A stretch of DNA of 53,296 nucleotides from Guyanagaster necrorhizus (Eukaryota; Basidiomycota; Agaricomycetes; Agaricales; Physalacriaceae): the NCBI RefSeq assembly GCF_019112545.1, contig NW_025064896.1, positions 203,466 through 256,761 on the forward strand, read 5' to 3'. The notes under the pieces are model-generated. The model did no database searches and was not told the origin of the DNA. It was given only the letters and a program-made list of their open reading frames with translations. Numbering within the stretch: the first letter of the stretch is position 1; every line of letters starts with the position of its first letter. The position numbers were made by a program, and so were the translations under genes. Shown here in pieces: positions 1 to 11,345 of this stretch.

Positions 1-2
1 GC

Positions 3-131
3 ATGGCTTCAAACGAAGTCAAAGTTCAGCACTGCGCATCAGAAGAGAACTTAGCAGATATATTCACTAAAGGCCTACCAAGACCATTACATGAGTATTT
101 ATCTGCAGGTATTCTAGGAACTCGGAATTGA
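3..131 (+). CDS. Ty1/copia polyprotein, C-terminal end of RNase H (5' partial)
   Basis: The open frame enters from before the window and ends at TGA 129-131. Its last 42 residues contain the copia hallmark ENLADIFTKGLP, which closes the RNase H domain of copia-type Pol, followed by a short tail ending GTRN. The retrotransposon's reverse transcriptase and integrase lie outside the window. The stop is followed at once by a polypurine tract and an LTR, the order expected at the 3' end of a copia element on the + strand. The visible part has no stop or frameshift, but whether the whole element is intact cannot be judged. Confidence 0.88.
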   Translation: MASNEVKVQHCASEENLADIFTKGLPRPLHEYLSAGILGTRN

Positions 132-138
132 GGGGGAG

Positions 139-347
139 TGTTGGGATAGCAATCCCAAGCGAGTACGAGAATGTACTCGAAGATACGATGCCAGTCAGCG
201 GCAGCTGACTTGGATCGTGATCTGGACTTATTTAGTATCTCGTAGAAAGATCTCGAAGTAATACGAAATGTATTTAAGTAGAACATTTCTCTCTCGAGAG
301 GCTAATTCTAGTTCTCTGTTACATTACTCTGCTCTCTACTTACAACA
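139..347 (+). mobile_element. 3' LTR of the Ty1/copia element
   Basis: The LTR runs from TGTTGGG to ACAACA, so its ends form the inverted repeat TGTTG/CAACA usual for LTRs. It is 209 bp long. The purine-rich tract GAGGGGGAG (about 130-138) sits directly against its left end and would prime plus-strand DNA synthesis. The sequence still has ordinary CpG content, so it looks younger than the CpG-poor repeats elsewhere in the window. The other LTR and its target duplication are outside the window. Confidence 0.85.
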
Positions 348-913
348 AGGTAGGAAGTACCTATCTGTTTCATGACTTGTGGGGCATAGACATTTGATTG
401 GACTGGACTTGGAGGTGTCATTGAGAATTATGGTATAATGAAGGTTTTAGAATCCAATCTGTAGAGATAATCTCAGTCTCCTGTATGCCGTTGCATAACA
501 GACTGAGGTGTGTGTACAAAATCTGCTCTACTTATATACTGTCCAAGTTCTAGTGGCACTAATAGCCACTGTCTGACTAAGGCGTAATAAAGACAATGGA
601 TGTCTTCAGTGCAACATTTACTTTGTTCATGTACTAACAGAAGGTATATATATATCCCGATGAGCTCCAGGCCCATTATGGTCAGGTGTTTCAGTTTGCA
701 TCGGGAGCGTGAAGAAATCGGTGATTATCCGAATGCGTTCCTCAGGTGGCGCGCGGGGGGATTCTGGAGAGAGGTGAGAGAAAACAGCGGCCTCCGATAT
801 AAAGAACTTCTAGACCTGGAAGGGCTCGGTGTCGGAGCACGTCAACAGAGTAGGAATCAGATAGATGAGTGATATACCGGCGTGATGGGGAATTAGAAGG
901 ATCCCGGAAGCTG
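348..913. other. No gene seen; CpG-poor to about 655
   Basis: Between the copia LTR and about 655 there are very few CpG dinucleotides, as in the decayed repeats elsewhere in this window. The piece near 400-430 resembles the CpG-poor patch near 10530-10550 (both contain a TTGGAG.TGTCATTGA core), so it may be another fragment of the same old repeat. No convincing open frame was seen. Confidence 0.4.
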
Positions 914-2596
914 CTACCATTCGCAGTGACTATCATTGAGATCGTTCTCGACCTTGAAGATGCCTTTATACCTGGCAGTCCGAACGAAGTTGTAACGCTC
1001 ATCAATCTTGGCACCTCGGAAAAAGCTGTCAAGTAGCTTTCCTTGAAAAGGGAACAACTCAGTATCGACCTCTTCCAGATGGGTATCCGGGCGATAGCGA
1101 GGTCCAGGAACTGATGGTCGGCTTTTGTGTGTAGGCTTCGCCGTCGAGGTGAATGATTCACGAGCCATAACTGCTCTGGTATTGGGGCCCAAAATTCGCA
1201 TTTGAACGAAATATCCAGGGGGGCACTGTCTCGAGTACACTTCTGGGATCTCTGAAGAATAGCGCCTTGGCTACGACGCATGACCAGAATGAGGCGGAGA
1301 ACAGAACGACGACGTCTCTCTAGGTCCCGGAAAACATAAGAGAGGACCTACGGAGGTTCGTTGGTCCTGAAGAAGATGGTGTGATGGAATATTTCGAGTA
1401 GATATCACGAGAAGACGCCGAATAGGTGCGAAGACGGAACGAGTTCAGCGGTAGTCTCTGTGCTCTATAAAGTAAGAGCGTCTCGTGCATTTTCGTGACA
1501 GCGGATGTGGTGATCCATCGAATAGGTCCACTGGTCATAACTGAAGATTTCTAGTGTGTACTGTCCAAGCACGATGGGATAGCTGTTAAAGTAATGATGG
1601 ACCTGGGTGTAAAGACGTTACTATGCAGTCGCCCTGCAGGTCGCGCGCCGGTCTCCCGTAAAATTTCAAAAAGAAAAACGTGTCGTCTTTTCATTATATG
1701 AAGCCTAACACGTGGCTGATAATGTATCATTGTGGGGCCAGTCCAACAAGTGAGAAAAAAAATGAAAACTTCCGTCGTCAGCCTGATGGGTGCATGTAGG
1801 CGCGTGTGGTCTCTTCCTGAGAACTTTTAGGACACAATTGGATTCAAGCCTCGGCGCTTGTAGGGAAGCCGCCGGATCGACGTAAAACATCCGACCCACG
1901 TTCGTGCACTAAGAGGTCCGGTGAAATCCGACGGCGGCCGATCATCTCCGTAGGTGTCGCGCCTGTACTCCACGTAATTCATTTCCTTGGCTGCAACTGC
2001 ACACTTGTAAAAGACAGCTTGTTCGACATACAGGGTACCGTCTTCTCCTTCTTTCGGTTCTCCTTTACTCCTTGGTACAGTGACAGAAGAGCATTGTACC
2101 GAATAGGCTGCCCAGCGACGTTCAAATCCATTGAGGCTGCCGTTCCTCTCCTTCACCGCGTCCTCGTGCAGAGGCGTAAAACCGTAGATGCTCGGTGCTT
2201 CTTCGAGATCGATTGTTTATTACTTTCATGCTGAGATTTGGTGGCCGACAACAGCTCCTTCGACCCACCTTCGACGACAACTCCGCTTACCCGAGGTGAT
2301 GATTGTTATTGCAGGTCCCACAATGCAGGGATGGGGTGAAAATGTGCTCAGGCTCAAAGAAGGGTCTTCGTAGGGTGGTGCTACCTGGCTGGGGTGGTAG
2401 TTCGATCACAGTAGGCGGCCAGGTGAGTCTTTTTTGCTCTGTTTAGACAGCTACTGAGGTTTTCCGCAGGAATATTCCTTACCTGCCCAACTAAGAATCT
2501 AAGAGTGGACATAGGTGCCTTATGAAGGATCATTGCCCCACAAAACTTTGTCCCATTATGGACCGTCATATTAATGCTAGCGTCTGCGTAGGACAT
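914..2596 (-). pseudogene. Possible decayed minus-strand gene, unknown family
   Basis: Several minus-strand open pieces have protein-like composition. A first exon could run 2596-2483 (ATG at 2596) with donor GTAAGG and an acceptor at 2389-2390. A second exon would be 2388-2291, ending at donor GTAAGC. Downstream (about 2200-1750) an open piece contains YGFTPLHEDA, which looks like the start of an ankyrin repeat, but I could not join it in frame to the preceding exon. Another open piece (1240-914) contains CPPGYFVQMRILGP. Either the gene is broken or my exon joins are wrong. I do not recognise the product. Confidence 0.25.
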
Positions 2597-2994
2597 GATA
2601 CGCCTCCCCCTACTCTCTACAAGTTTCTCCTACAGTTGTACCAATGCAGGCACCAGGTTCTGTCACGATCATACCGTGATTAGCAAGGTCACCGTGGGCG
2701 GCTTCTATTTCCTGCGGTCACGAAACTCTTTCGATCCTCGCATTTAGCTATCCTGTCGCTCTAGAATTTTCCTCAAAGCGCTTTGGGTGAATGCGACGGC
2801 TCCATGTTTTTCATGTCTGTCGCTTCCGACCGGATTTCGGGGAGTGCGGAGTGCTTCAAGGGTAGAGCGTCATGTCTACAGTGGGATACATGGTTACTCG
2901 TGCTTTCTGCGCAAAAAAGTTGCAGCTCATGTTGGACAACGGCTCAGTCCAAGGCTTATAAGGCCGTTGCGGACTCTCTCTTCCTTTCTAAAGC

Positions 2995-5178
2995 ATGTCT
3001 ACCATACCACAGAGCCAGAATAGCGCCACCGACCTTGCCGCCTCAGATTCCAGCAGTGACACCTTGGCTGGTAAGAGGAGTGTCGTCAAGTCATTGTTAA
3101 TTGCACTAGCATGTATGATGGCGCAAATTGTTAACGTGTGTATCAATCATCCTTCATCTCCCCTTCAGTATATGGTAGAGCATTAAATGCACACTTTGCA
3201 GAGCACCAATACCAGTGCTATCTCAGTTACGCTGCCTACTCTGGCAAAAGAACTTGATATTCCAGAAGAAAAATTAAACTGGATTGCGTCGGCAGGACCC
3301 TTAGTCACGGAAAGTCTCTTTCGTGTCCTCTCTTTTCTCGCTTTGCTCATGGACTGTGCAGGCATGTTTTCTGATAATGTTTGGGAGAATATGCGATCTT
3401 TATGGCCGCAAAAAACCATTTTTATTTGGTTCTTTATGGATGGCGGTATTTACCTTAGCCGTCACCTTCGCCAATGGTAAGTTCATTCTTCTTGCTGTTA
3501 TTATCGACTAATATGCACCGTAGATGATATCACCATGGACATATTAAGAGGCCTACAAGGCTTAGGTCGTGCCGCTATGATGCCTGCTGCTGTTAGGTCT
3601 ATGATTATCGTCGTCATCCATTCCACTGACAGCTCCTCCAGGTGGGAATTCTCTCGGAAACCTTTAAATCTCCGGAGGGGCGGCGAAAAGCCTTCACTGC
3701 TTTCAGCGCAGGACAACCCATTGGCACTGCTCTTGGTACAGTCGTTGGTGGAGCCATGACCCAACTAACCAAGTACGCGCCCATTTCCTCTTCACTCTGC
3801 CTAAATCTCACCGGTGCGGCGTGGTAGGCAAACATGGAGATCTCCGTTTTATCTCATTACGGTAACCTGCGCGCTTTTCAATCCATTAGATGACGATCTT
3901 TTTAACTCCGCATCTAGGGCCTCTCTTTTGCGATTTTCGTTCTTGGTTTATATGCTGTCGATGACGACACCCCATCAACCGAAATGGATCGGCGAATCGA
4001 TTGGATTGGCCTGGTTCTCGTCAGCGCTGGCCTTATGCTCATCATATTCGTCTTATCCCAGGGCGAGGACGCTTCACAACAGTGGAAAACTCCTTGTATG
4101 CTTTCCCCCCTCCCTCCCCGCCTTACATGTACTCAAGGACTAACCCTGCGAACAGACATCATCGTCCTCCTCCTCTTCGGGATAGGGCTCCTCGTAGCTT
4201 TCTTCTTCTGGCAACATTACCTTGGAAAGAAGTATGATACGAAAGCAGCAAAGTGGTGTTCGCCGCCGCTGATGCGATTGTCGCTATGGACACGGGCGAG
4301 GGGGCGGGTCGCAGCAACGTTCATCATCACGCTCTTGACGTGGTGTGCTCTATATTCATGGCTGTACTGGGCTCAGGTACGTCCGTCATATATCCCCCCC
4401 CCCCACCACATCTCTAAAAAAAAAAAAAATAGCTGTATTACCAAAGCTACATCGGCCTCGCACCCCTCGTTACAGTCATCCGCCTCCTCCCCGCTTACAT
4501 CACTGGGGTTCTATACAATGTCATCCTGACCATCCTCATGAGCCGGATCCCTTTTGTGTTCCTCATGGCTGGCGGAAACGTCTTGACCGCCATCGCGAGT
4601 TTGCTTTTCGCGGTGATCGACCCTCGTGCTGTTTACTGGGCCTTTGGGTTCCCTGCGGCGGTGCTGGCACCTGCCGGGGGCGGATTTGCATATGCGTGTT
4701 CGATGATTTACATTACCAAGGCGGCTAGGCCACATGAGCAGAGTATGGTTGGGGCTGTGGTGCAGACTATGACACAGGTGAGTGTTGGGTCGTGTGATTG
4801 TGGTGTGTGTGTGTGGGGGGGGGCTGATGTGAGAGTTGTTTTTGGTTAGTTGGGCACGTCGCTGGGTGTTACGGTATCTACTGTGATTTTCGATGAAGTA
4901 TCTCAACAGCAGACGAGCGGGCAGGGAGCCCCACCGGGTTTGGGCAGTTATAAGGCTGCGCAGTGGACGACTTTGGTGTTTGCGGGGTTAGGTGTGTGTG
5001 CTTTTTTTTTGTTTTTTTTTAATCTACTTGGAGACATGAGCTGAGTCTCTCTGCTCTGCTAGCTGCGTTGTTGGCGTTGGTCGCCTTTCGAGGTGTTGAG
5101 GTCATGGAGCGCAAGCATGATAGTTGTGATGCAGAGATTGGGGATACTGAGAGTACTAGCACGATTGCTGACTCGTGA
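2995..5178 (+). CDS. MFS transporter, drug:H+ antiporter-like (DHA2/YOR378W-like), about ten introns
   Basis: A multi-exon gene for a polytopic plasma-membrane transporter. The start is ATG 2995 (MSTIPQSQ...), the stop TGA 5176-5178. The first intron is about 3136-3201. Exon pieces in order contain: ELDIPEEKLNWIASAGPL; the MFS signature after TM2, FGRICDLYGRKKPF; LRGLQGLGRAAMMPAA; GQPIGTALGTVVGGAM; WRSPFYLIT; then DRRIDWIGLVLVSAG and several later membrane segments, including one ending LYWAQ. After an intron with long C and A runs comes YYQSYIGLAPLVTVIRLLPA, then SMIYITKAARPHEQSMVGA, and a hydrophilic tail ending ESTSTIADS. This order matches 14-TM fungal DHA2-type carriers. Substrate cannot be told from sequence. 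The apparent frame changes all fall at plausible GT..AG introns, so I consider the gene probably intact; the donor near 3304 is weak (GTCACG) and not settled. Confidence 0.82.
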
Positions 5179-5444
5179 GGAAAAATGACGATGAGGGGGG
5201 GGGCGGCGCAGAGTTGATTGTATCTATCTATTTCGTCTATTTTATCGTCACGTTTGGCAAGCAAAGTGCGATGTTGAACGAAACACTGTCGAGAGGTTGA
5301 ACGTTAATGCTGAACGAGCGGTGGACATCGATGACATGCAATCCCTGCGGGAAGGTAGCATGAAAGGTAGCAGAGAATAAACGTGTCGGTCCAGCACCTC
5401 AACCACGTGGACCAGCCGGTAGGTGGCGTTGACAGTGGTACATT

Positions 5445-6010
5445 GGAAGGTTGTTTTTGTTCCCCTTGTATATCTGTTTTCGAGCCGTTTGGTGGTTATC
5501 TGTCTGACATATGTATGGATGGATAATGTAAGTTTAAGTTTTTTTATTTATCGCTCACGAGTACTCGTCCTGACGTCATCCAGAAATTGCCTTTCCCCTC
5601 CAGTACCGTACCCGCGGCTACCTACGTACACGCCTTCACAGTACTGTTTCCGATATTACACTACTACTGTCATCTTCGTGGTCAATTGGCATTTTCCCCG
5701 CCCCCCTACACGGCTCGCCAGGTGGGATAACTTCCAGGGGGACGGTTCGTTCCCCTGAATAAACATCCCGACGCTACGTAGCGGCATTATACTTCCACAA
5801 TGCTGACACAATGATGAAATCAGGCTCGACTCGGACTCTTTTTTGGTTTTAAAAGAAAAACAGCGCTGGTTTTTGACATCTTGACTTGTATTAAGGATCT
5901 CGCCTGGTAGAACTACCACTCGTCCTCGCATCCATCTCTTAAATGTCAAATCACACACAGTGGGCAGTTCATGCTGGTGCCACTGCGCAGCGGGACTTCA
6001 ATGTTAGCCT
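5445..6010 (+). pseudogene. Truncated duplicate of the APH-family gene and its flanks
   Basis: The bases from about 5445 align with 8993 onward. Both contain the first-exon region ending ATGGA.AATGTAAGT, the short intron, and the next exon start AAATTGCCTTTCCC. The likeness runs to about 5700 (matching to about 9269). Then this copy jumps to sequence matching about 10135 onward (CAGGTGGGATAACTTC) and stays alike to about 6010/10450, sharing GTATTAAGGATCTCGCCTGG. Roughly 870 bp, including the whole kinase core, is therefore missing here. What is left cannot encode a kinase. 6011-6353 holds nothing I can name. Confidence 0.72.
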
Positions 6011-6353
6011 GTGCAGTTGGACCAAAGTGGATGCCATTGATAGCATTAGACCCGGCTCTCGACTCTTTCGAGACGAGAAGGAATCAGTCTTCACACACTG
6101 TGAAGGGGACCCTCCCCTCCCCGATATGTTATATTTCATCTCCCCATCCGCAAGCTCACAGGGAGAAATTGCAAATAGGATTACGCCTTTCACTCTGTCT
6201 CCAATCTTTTCATAAGCCTGAACTTTTCAGACTTCAGAGGTAATAGTACAAAATACAAGATACAGTCAAATGTCCAAATGTCCACACAATCACATAAAAA
6301 AGAGCACAGATTTCGAGATCGTGATGGTATTACTATCCCTGTGGTATCCTCAC

Positions 6354-7565
6354 TCATTCCAGCGCTCCCCATACCCCCAACCCCGCAAAGAATATGCCCA
6401 ATCCGATGACCATACCAACATAGACTTTTACGTGCGGTCTTTGAAAGCCCTGCGCCGCAGCCTGCAGAACTATCACCAATGGGAACGTCCACCACCACAC
6501 GAGCACGGACGTAGGGTGAGGCGCATACGAGTACAGAGACGCCGTCAAGAACAGTGCCGTTCCCAGCGAAAACAGCAGGGACCCGACGCGCTGGAGCACG
6601 AACACGAATAACGGGATCTCAATAAATGGTTCTCCTATCGCTTCTTCGAGCTCGGCTCGCGCTCGAAGGTGCGAGAGGAGGGAAAACGACGTCGACACCG
6701 AGCTGGACCCATCCTCCTCCTGTCTGCTCAGCAGCTCCTCCTGCTCCCTCTCCTCCAACGGCGAGTACAGGCTAAACGACCTGTAAGCACTTCGTATACC
6801 CACAAAAGCGTCGGTCGCCGCCCATGCCAGCCCCACAACCCAGACTCGCACAAATGCAGGGTCTCGAATGGTGGGTATGGCGTAATCCGCTTGGTGAAGT
6901 ACACCCAGAAGCGTCGGAGCGATGAAAATGAGCCCGGAGCGCACGGTGGCCCAGAACAGTATGTCTGTGCTCTCGGGGAGGTGGTACGACACTGAGCAGA
7001 GTGCTACAGAAATGAGAATTTCGGGTACAGGAAACGGAAGTTCGGAATGCTGGTTATTTTTGGGAAGTGGAAGGACCAATAACGGAATGAGGCTGAGTGC
7101 AAAGGCGCAGAGCGTCGCTACTGGTACGAGCAGAGTATATAGACGAACGTGACGGCTGTAGTGCGCGGGATCATCAAATTCATTCCCTTCAGTGATTAGA
7201 ATGTGGTGCTCTGGTACGCATTCGAGCGTCACGGACGCTGAGCCGTAGTTGGGTACCTCGTCTTGCATGGTGGGAAAGTCGCAGGGGGCGTCCATTAAAG
7301 GGGCGCAGTTGATGTCATCCCTTACCGGATCTTCGGACCGATGACCGCACTCCTGTGTCGTCGGGTTTTCGAAACCATGGCGAATATACCGCTCGGTGCA
7401 TTCTGTTCGTTCGCCCAACAGAGCCGGGAACCTACCACTGGGGATTGTACCATCATTGCCTCCCCCCCCAAAGTCCAACAGCGCAGTACGGGTCTGGTTA
7501 CAAGTTTCATGTGAAGAACGCAGGCGACCTCTATCTGATAAAGATGGGCCAACTTGACCCAGCAT
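6354..7565 (-). CDS. Unknown polytopic membrane protein
   Basis: A long uninterrupted minus-strand frame of up to 403 residues. I do not recognise the family. The first about 140 residues are hydrophilic. After that come six to seven membrane segments, about residues 143-167, 181-197, 202-223, 239-257, 313-342, 354-373 and 380-402. A charged loop (about 265-310, with EEREQEELLSRQEED) separates the first four from the last three. The real start is uncertain: ATG at 7565, 7295 (residue 91) and 7268 are all possible, and the residues before 91 look less protein-like, so 7295 is my preference. The gene sits between the two copies of the APH-region duplication; no relic of it was seen in the right-hand copy. 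Confidence 0.6.
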   Translation of the reverse strand: MLGQVGPSLSDRGRLRSSHETCNQTRTALLDFGGGGNDGTIPSGRFPALLGERTECTERYIRHGFENPTTQECGHRSEDPVRDDINCAPLMDAPCDFPTMQDEVPNYGSASVTLECVPEHHILITEGNEFDDPAHYSRHVRLYTLLVPVATLCAFALSLIPLLVLPLPKNNQHSELPFPVPEILISVALCSVSYHLPESTDILFWATVRSGLIFIAPTLLGVLHQADYAIPTIRDPAFVRVWVVGLAWAATDAFVGIRSAYRSFSLYSPLEEREQEELLSRQEEDGSSSVSTSFSLLSHLRARAELEEAIGEPFIEIPLFVFVLQRVGSLLFSLGTALFLTASLYSYAPHPTSVLVWWWTFPLVIVLQAAAQGFQRPHVKVYVGMVIGLGIFFAGLGVWGALE

Positions 7566-7669
7566 ATGCAGCTCATCTCTGGATCCATCTTGAACGGGTT
7601 AACTCCACCTTTCCTTCCCCATATACTGTATTTTCATGCCAAGTCTGGGTGGCTATCGCTCTTCATATT

Positions 7670-7800
7670 GTCGGCAGAGGCCGGTCACCTATCGCAAGCC
7701 AAATTAGCAACCAAATGCAGCTGTCCATTCTCTCTTCCAATGACACCCATATGAACAGGCGGTATTACGTTTCTTCTTCATAGTGTTATCAATCATTGTC
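7670..7800. repeat. Short segment duplicated at about 11480-11610
   Basis: The stretch containing GCAAGCCAAATTAGCA and ATTACGTTTCTTCTTCATA aligns with 11500-11580 (ATAAGCCAAATTGGCA and ATTACATTTCTTCTTCATA). It is the right edge of the same duplication that produced the two APH copies, so the duplicated unit was probably about 2.4-2.6 kb before later deletions and insertions. Confidence 0.55.
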
Positions 7801-9067
7801 GCCACGTCTATCAGAATACTGCTTCGCAGCTTTACGGTGATTCTCTGCTCGAAGAATCACTCGGCCCTGCCGTCAATTCTTTTCACTCTGTCAATTGCCT
7901 AACCCTAACCTATACATTATGATGGCGTATACCACTTTAAAATGACGAGGGAAGCGGCGAAAACGTATTATAGAACGGGTCGAAGTCGAGAAGAGTGATA
8001 CTGAGGACCTGTTCAGCAACATTTGAAGTAGGGTACTGTCTAAATCAAACTGTGCAGTCCCAAACTATTGGTCTCGAAGTTGAGAATACTTGAATTGATT
8101 ACTGAAATACATGAAATGGAATAGCGAGAGTTTAAAGCTTGGACCTGCATGGTCATGCGAGTGGCTATTACCAGTACAGGGATGGAAGAAAGGGACAGAA
8201 AGATGAGGATAAACCATGTATAGGATGGGATAACTGAGAGGGTGATACAATCGTACGATATAACCGGTACCAGACGTGACACAGTGAATTGCATTCAGAC
8301 AAACCCATGAACCAAGTATCCAAAAGCATTTGTGTGACCTTGGATGAATATTAGCAAACAGCATCATCTAACTGGGAAAATCCAAAACCTTTCGCCTCTC
8401 CCAGGTCAAGAACTCCACATATTTTCAAGTAGTAGCACCCACACCCCCTCCGTCCTCGGTAAATATCCAGACTACATCCATTGCGGGATTATCGTAAATC
8501 CTTGACAGGGTTTGCTGTTTCTGCTTACACAATGCCGGTAAATTACGACTGGGTACTTTATGATCGTACGTCTAAAAAATCCGGTGCCGAGTCTCACATA
8601 ATGAATCTCAGAAAAGGGCCGCACCGTCATCAACGCCATCAAGAGAGATTTCCTTATCATGAGGTTCGCTCATATCCAATCTGGAATGGCTCAAATCAGT
8701 TATTAACCCTCTTCTCTCGCGTTACATGTTACAGTATTCCACGAGTAACTCAGAATCTAACTATTAACAGACGCTGGTCTTCTCAAAAATCTTTCATGAG
8801 ATACATCCGGGAAATGTCAATAACGGTAATAGGTGTAAATTTGTGTCCACGAGCACGTAGAATAAAGGAGGAAGGACACGACATGTTGGTGAAAGTGGAT
8901 TCCACGCAGAGCGCACGATGCCGGCCGTTACTAATTTTAAGACCCAGATCAAATCTCTGGTTTATAAGTTTAAATAATATATAGAATTTTAATGATAACG
9001 AACTTGTTCGTCGTTGTTGCTTACATATCTGTTTTCCAGTCCTTACTCCGATTTCCCTGTCATACAT
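7801..9067. other. No gene seen
   Basis: About 1.27 kb without a convincing gene. A 167-codon frame at 8481-8984 has no recognisable motif and an atypical composition, so I do not call it. The last about 75 bases belong to the duplicated segment carrying the APH gene and may be its promoter or leader. Confidence 0.5.
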
Positions 9068-9975
9068 ATGATGGACAATGTAAGTTGCATTGCTCGCCTA
9101 TATGCGCTCATCCTGACAGCATTCAGAAATTGCCTTTCCCTCCACTACCATCCAAAGGATACCCTTGGCTAAACCGCCTTCGTGGATACATACACGCTTT
9201 CATACTAATTCCGATATCACACTACTACTGTCGTCTTCGTGGTGAAGAGCTCCCGCCTGGCATTTTCCCTCTTCCATTCAACCTTATACTTAAATTCACG
9301 TTGGGTACCCGAGAGGAGGAGGGTCTGGCTATGTCCCTCGCTCGTTCCGTTGGCATCCCTGTACCTCGGTTCATCGAGTATGGTGATCACTGTGGCAGAG
9401 TGCCTTGGGGGTCCATTCTTATGACCCGCATACCAGGCAAGCCTCTGAGTGAGGTAATGGATAATCTATCGCGACAGGAATTGGAGACTATCAAATCGGA
9501 GCTCACGGATATCCTGAAGCGCATGCGCTCTTATTCGAATCCATGGGGCAGCCGCGTTTGTGGTGTTGACGGAAACGATGTCTATGGGTCTCGTATGCCT
9601 TCGCGGCATATCAGCGCCTGTGCAAACGAACCCATGTTTCTGAAATCTCTTCTTCGATTCGCCCTTGTCAATGATAGTGAGGAGGACCGCATCCGACTGC
9701 AGATGGCTCGGAAGTTGACGTCTTTACCTCACGATATCGTCTTCACCCATGGCGACCTTTGGGATCATAACATCATGGTAAATGACGGACATATCAGCGG
9801 TATGATTGACTGGGAGTGGTCTGGGTGGCTTCCCGAGTATTGGGAGTTCACGTCGATCATGCAATGGCGTAGTTCTCCATGGAGCCAGCAATTGGCTACT
9901 TTACCTTGTTACAAGTACTACAGAGAGCTGGAGTGGGACTTGGCCCTTATAGAGCTCACGGATTTTTCCTTGTAA
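9068..9975 (+). CDS. Fungal APH-family (aminoglycoside-phosphotransferase-like) kinase
   Basis: Two-exon model: ATG 9068, exon 9068-9079, intron 9080-9126 (GTAAGT...CATTCAG, 47 bp), exon 9127-9975, giving 286 residues in frame. The C-lobe carries the family's catalytic loop HGDLWDHNIMV (H212, D214, N219) and the metal-binding GMIDWEWSGW (D232), followed by PEYWEFTS, a signature of the large fungal branch of this fold. An N-lobe lysine lies in NLILKFTLG and the helix glutamate follows in REEEGLAMSLARSVGIPVPR. Family members phosphorylate small molecules or have unknown substrates; drug resistance should not be assumed. ATG 9071 is an alternative start. A broken copy lies at 5445-6010. The protein looks intact, though the C-terminus after LTDFSL is short. 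Confidence 0.8.
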
Positions 9976-10134
9976 AGGAAGGCGACTCTAGAGTAATGAC
10001 CCATGTAATCGATTTGTAATTGATTGACTCACCTCAATTTATCCAGAAGGACTAGAAGGAACATCACCATGGACGACAAGGGAGTAGAGATCGACTGTGA
10101 TCTATGATCATTACACAACACGGCTTCGCTTGAG

Positions 10135-10450
10135 CTTGGCAGGTGGGATAACTTCAGAGTGACGGTTCTTCCTCTTGATAAATATCATCGTCATCATAAT
10201 GTTAGACGCTACGCAGCAGCATTGAACCTCATTGTACTTCCGCGATGCTGGCACATGGGGAATGAGTGTAAATTTGAAATCAGAATCAACTCTTTTTGGT
10301 TTAACGAAATGCAGCTTTGATGTCTTGACTTTCTCAATGGTATTAAGGATCTCGCCTGGTAGAATGACCACTCATCCTCGCATTCATTTCTTAAAATTCA
10401 AATCGCCCAGTGTGCATTTCATGCTGGTAATATGCAGTGGGACTTTGTTG
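10135..10450. repeat. 3' flank of the APH gene, duplicated at 5715-6010
   Basis: Noncoding sequence downstream of the APH gene, alike in both copies, sharing GGATCTCGCCTGGTAGAA and a nearby CTCATCCTCGCATTCAT stretch. It fixes the right end of the internal deletion in the left copy. Confidence 0.6.
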
Positions 10451-10499
10451 ATGTCATTGGAACATTCAAGGAGGAAGAACCTGTTTATGTTGCCTTTTG

Positions 10500-11345
10500 A
10501 CAGCTGAGATCAAGGATGGCAGTGATACCTGGACCCCCATTTGGAGATGTCATTGAAGAACAGTTGCATTGTCAAGTCATACCAGTAGGTATGAAATAGG
10601 AACTGAAGCAGCCACCAGATATTCCGGACCTAGATCACAAGCAAAGTGCAAGAGAAAGAACATATATTAAACTCATACTGCTTGCACTAGGCAAATGACT
10701 AAGTCTTGCCTTCTACCAACAAAAAAAAGTCCTCAATGATGAAAATAACTGCTGGAAGCATGTTGCTGAGAGACAACCCTGTGAGGTGGTAGTGATAGTG
10801 GTTGAAAGTCAATAGTGTCAGCATATTGTTAGGAATGTGCCAATATGTGGGCTTGGATTGCACACAGAGACCAGCAGAGTGCTCGGGCTTGGCCAAGCTA
10901 TTAGCAATGTCATCCTTGAGTTGAAGCCCAAAAGATTTGGATGCAGAGCAGAATCCACAGAGGGAGCAGAGTTTGATGAAGGTTCAAGGTAATCCAAATA
11001 GAGCAGAATCCATCAGATCTTAAGGCAATGAGATGAAGACAAAGTATTGGGCTGAACCAAGTTGATATTCAAACTGAATATCTACTGTGATTGTACTAGG
11101 CTTATATACTAGAGGTAACTAATCCTGAGTCAGAGTCTAATGGACTCTGGTGCTGTCTATTTGCTACCAAAATTGGGTTCTAGAATTAGTATGTGAATGG
11201 TAGGTTGGAAACTTAGAAGTTGTTGGAAATCCTGGGTGTTGCACAGGGTAGACTCCAGGCTGGTAAGGCCAGATAGAATGAACTTGTTCTTCTACAGCTC
11301 CTACAGAGCTTGTATTTATACTCTCCAGGCTTATATCTAGAATTT
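10500..11345. repeat. CpG-poor patch, probably an old inserted repeat
   Basis: By eye only about two CpGs occur in some 850 bp, while TpG and CpA are common and both sides have normal CpG. This is the mark of a long-methylated, deaminated repeat. It interrupts the right copy of the APH-region duplication in the place where the left copy has the membrane-protein gene. Internal short repeats include AGAGCAGAATCCA at about 10945 and 11003. No ends, coding motif or element type could be identified. Confidence 0.5.

Noticed and set aside
2995..5178. MFS gene as a pseudogene because of repeated frame changes
   Set aside because: Almost every change falls at a plausible short GT..AG intron and the protein pieces line up with the family order, so splicing explains them; only the junction near 3304 stays doubtful.
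7295..7565. First 90 codons of the membrane-protein frame as certainly coding
   Set aside because: Composition looks like leader sequence and internal ATGs fit better; kept only as an option.
7898..7915. CTAACCCTAACC, telomere-like
   Set aside because: Only about two repeat units in internal sequence; chance or at most an old interstitial trace.
8481..8984. 167-codon plus-strand frame
   Set aside because: No motif, odd composition, and dense stops in neighbouring possible exons; it looks like chance.
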